From positions 1 through 14,277 of the forward strand of contig PWPP01000030.1 in assembly GCA_003558625.1 (NCBI GenBank): a DNA stretch of 14,277 nucleotides. The letters run 5' to 3'. This document shows positions 13,222 to 14,277 of the stretch, piece after piece; position 1 is the first letter of the stretch; every line of letters starts with the position of its first letter. Made by a program: the position numbers and the translations under genes. The notes beneath the pieces are model-generated. The model was not told where the DNA came from, did no database searches, and saw only the letters and a list, made by a program, of their open reading frames with translations. The DNA comes from Syntrophomonas sp. Lineage in GTDB: Bacteria; Bacillota; Syntrophomonadia; Syntrophomonadales; Syntrophomonadaceae.

Positions 13222-14265
13222 TTATTCGGCGATTTGATATTTTTTAATCTTCCGGTATAATACAGATCCGTGCATACCCAATAACTTGGCGGTATGGGTC
13301 TTGTTGAAATTGGTCTGGCGCAGGGTTTTTTCAATCATATCCTTTTCCAGTTTTTCCACGGCGTCATTTAATGTCCCGGGTAAGATGTCCGGGGTTTCCC
13401 CGGCTGCATGGCTTTTATTCTCCCGGCCGCTCAAAAAAGGAAAGTGTTCTTTTTTCAGTTCCCCGTCTTCATGCAAGGTCGCCTGGATTATGGCTCTTTC
13501 CAGCATGTTTTCCAGCTCCCGGATATTCCCGGGCCAGTCATAGTTCATGAGAACCTGATCTGCTCCCGGGGTAATGGAATGGATATGGGTATTTAAGCGC
13601 TGGTTGATTTTTTTCAGCAGGTGCTGGCTGATGAGGGGAATATCTTCCCTGCGCTGGCGCAGGGGCGGCATATACAAATGCAAAACATTAAGACGATAAT
13701 AAAGATCTTCCCGGAACAGACCCTCTTTTACCTTTTCCTCCAGGTGTTGATTGGTGGCGGCGATGACCTGGACATTGATACGGGTAGGTTTGGTGCCTCC
13801 TAAACGCTCGATTTCCCTTTCCTGGAGTACGATGAGTAATTTGGCCTGCATGGAAAGGGGCATATCGCCAATCTCATCCAGAAAAATGATTCCGTGATGG
13901 GCCAGCTCAAATTTGCCCGGTTTTCCCCCTCTTCTGGCGCCGGTAAAAGCACCGTCCATATAGCCGAACAGTTCCGATTCCAAAAGATTTTCCGGAAGAG
14001 CGGCACAGTTGACCCGGACAAAGGGACGTCTGGAGCGGGGACTGGCCTGGTGAATGGCATGGGCCATAAGCTCCTTGCCGGTGCCGCTTTCTCCGGTAAT
14101 AAGAACAGTGGTATTGCCCTGGGCAGCCTGCCGGGCCAGGATCCTCAGATTATGCATGGCCGGGCTTTTCCCAATGATATTATCACAGTTGTATTTGGAG
14201 CTGTAAATATTGTTAACCTCATCTTTATACATCTTCAGCTCCAAATACAACTGTGATAATATCAT
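13222..14265 (-). CDS. Sigma-54-dependent enhancer-binding activator, N-terminus not resolved
   Basis: A 347-codon frame encoding a bacterial enhancer-binding protein that remodels sigma-54 RNA polymerase using ATP. Domains in order: a short linker, an AAA+ core with Walker A GESGTGKE (58-65), the sigma-54-contacting GAFTGA loop (105-110), Walker B GIIFLDE (125-131), REDLYYRLNV with Arg-finger residues (185-194) and WPGNIRELEN (244-253), then a Fis-type helix-turn-helix (about 308-345, KTHTAKLLGM...LYRKIKKY). All motifs are intact. Residues 1-10 are encoded by the second arm of the foldback repeat at 14162-14277 and are probably not genuine. Relatives carry a PAS or other sensor domain before the MYKDEV-like linker, so the real protein likely extends further upstream. 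It is the natural candidate activator of the two sigma-54 promoters found here. The signal it senses is unknown. Confidence 0.92.
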   Translation of the reverse strand: MILSQLYLELKMYKDEVNNIYSSKYNCDNIIGKSPAMHNLRILARQAAQGNTTVLITGESGTGKELMAHAIHQASPRSRRPFVRVNCAALPENLLESELFGYMDGAFTGARRGGKPGKFELAHHGIIFLDEIGDMPLSMQAKLLIVLQEREIERLGGTKPTRINVQVIAATNQHLEEKVKEGLFREDLYYRLNVLHLYMPPLRQRREDIPLISQHLLKKINQRLNTHIHSITPGADQVLMNYDWPGNIRELENMLERAIIQATLHEDGELKKEHFPFLSGRENKSHAAGETPDILPGTLNDAVEKLEKDMIEKTLRQTNFNKTHTAKLLGMHGSVLYRKIKKYQIAE

Positions 14266-14277
14266 TGGGAAAAGCCC
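14162..14277. repeat. Perfect 42-bp inverted repeat at the window end (foldback)
   Basis: Bases 14162-14203 are repeated exactly, in inverted orientation, at 14236-14277, around a 32-nt spacer. The left arm is genuine coding sequence of the activator (about residues 22-35). The right arm is its mirror copy and stops at the last base of the window. This pattern is typical of a chimeric read or assembly foldback at a contig end. A true hairpin end or inverted duplication is possible but less likely. Confidence 0.9.

Noticed and set aside
12914..13237. Open frames on both strands in the transporter-activator gap
   Set aside because: They lack ribosome binding sites and recognisable domains, are rich in Arg, Pro or Gly as expected from GC-rich non-coding DNA, and overlap a sigma-54 promoter.
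1..14277. CRISPR arrays, transposons, tRNA or rRNA genes
   Set aside because: I saw no regularly spaced repeats, transposase-like proteins with terminal repeats, or tRNA or rRNA signatures in the window.

Overview
The window looks like one contig of a low-to-mid GC Firmicute of the class Clostridia, probably an anaerobe with syntrophic or fatty-acid metabolism. The case rests on strong AGGAGG-type ribosome binding sites, an S-box (SAM-I) riboswitch, an S-layer-homology surface protein, a clostridial-type CoA-transferase/beta-oxidation gene set and an iron-sulfur flavoprotein. Placement below class is inference. The left edge cuts a gene. The right edge ends in a perfect foldback repeat, which suggests a real or artefactual contig end.

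Layout. 1-1697 (minus) encodes an exported S-layer-homology protein whose C-terminus lies off the window. 1848-3140 (plus) is a methionine biosynthesis unit: sigma-70-type promoter, SAM-I riboswitch with an exact antiterminator/terminator switch, metA, and a strong terminator. 3317-4663 (minus) is a stand-alone CoA-transferase. 4862-5452 (plus) is a small iron-sulfur flavoprotein-like gene with its own promoter.

5451-11301 (minus) is a five-gene C4 acyl-CoA operon, in transcription order 3-hydroxybutyryl-CoA dehydrogenase, enoyl-CoA hydratase, acyl-CoA dehydrogenase, CoA-transferase and thiolase. It ends in an intrinsic terminator and is preceded by a near-consensus sigma-54 (-24/-12) promoter. 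11502-12743 (minus) is an OFA-type major facilitator transporter with a second sigma-54 promoter at 12925-12940. 13222-14265 (minus) is a sigma-54 enhancer-binding activator (AAA+ and Fis-type HTH) whose N-terminal sensory part is missing because the contig folds back on itself.

How it fits together. The activator, the transporter and the acyl-CoA operon look like one sigma-54 regulon for taking up a short-chain carboxylate (such as butyrate or crotonate), activating it by CoA exchange with acetyl-CoA, and oxidising it to acetyl-CoA. The same enzymes could run in reverse to make butyrate. No etfAB genes flank the acyl-CoA dehydrogenase, and that enzyme's sequence has a medium-chain-dehydrogenase flavour, so I lean towards catabolism. 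The two sigma-54 promoters are seen in the sequence; the regulon and the substrate are inference.
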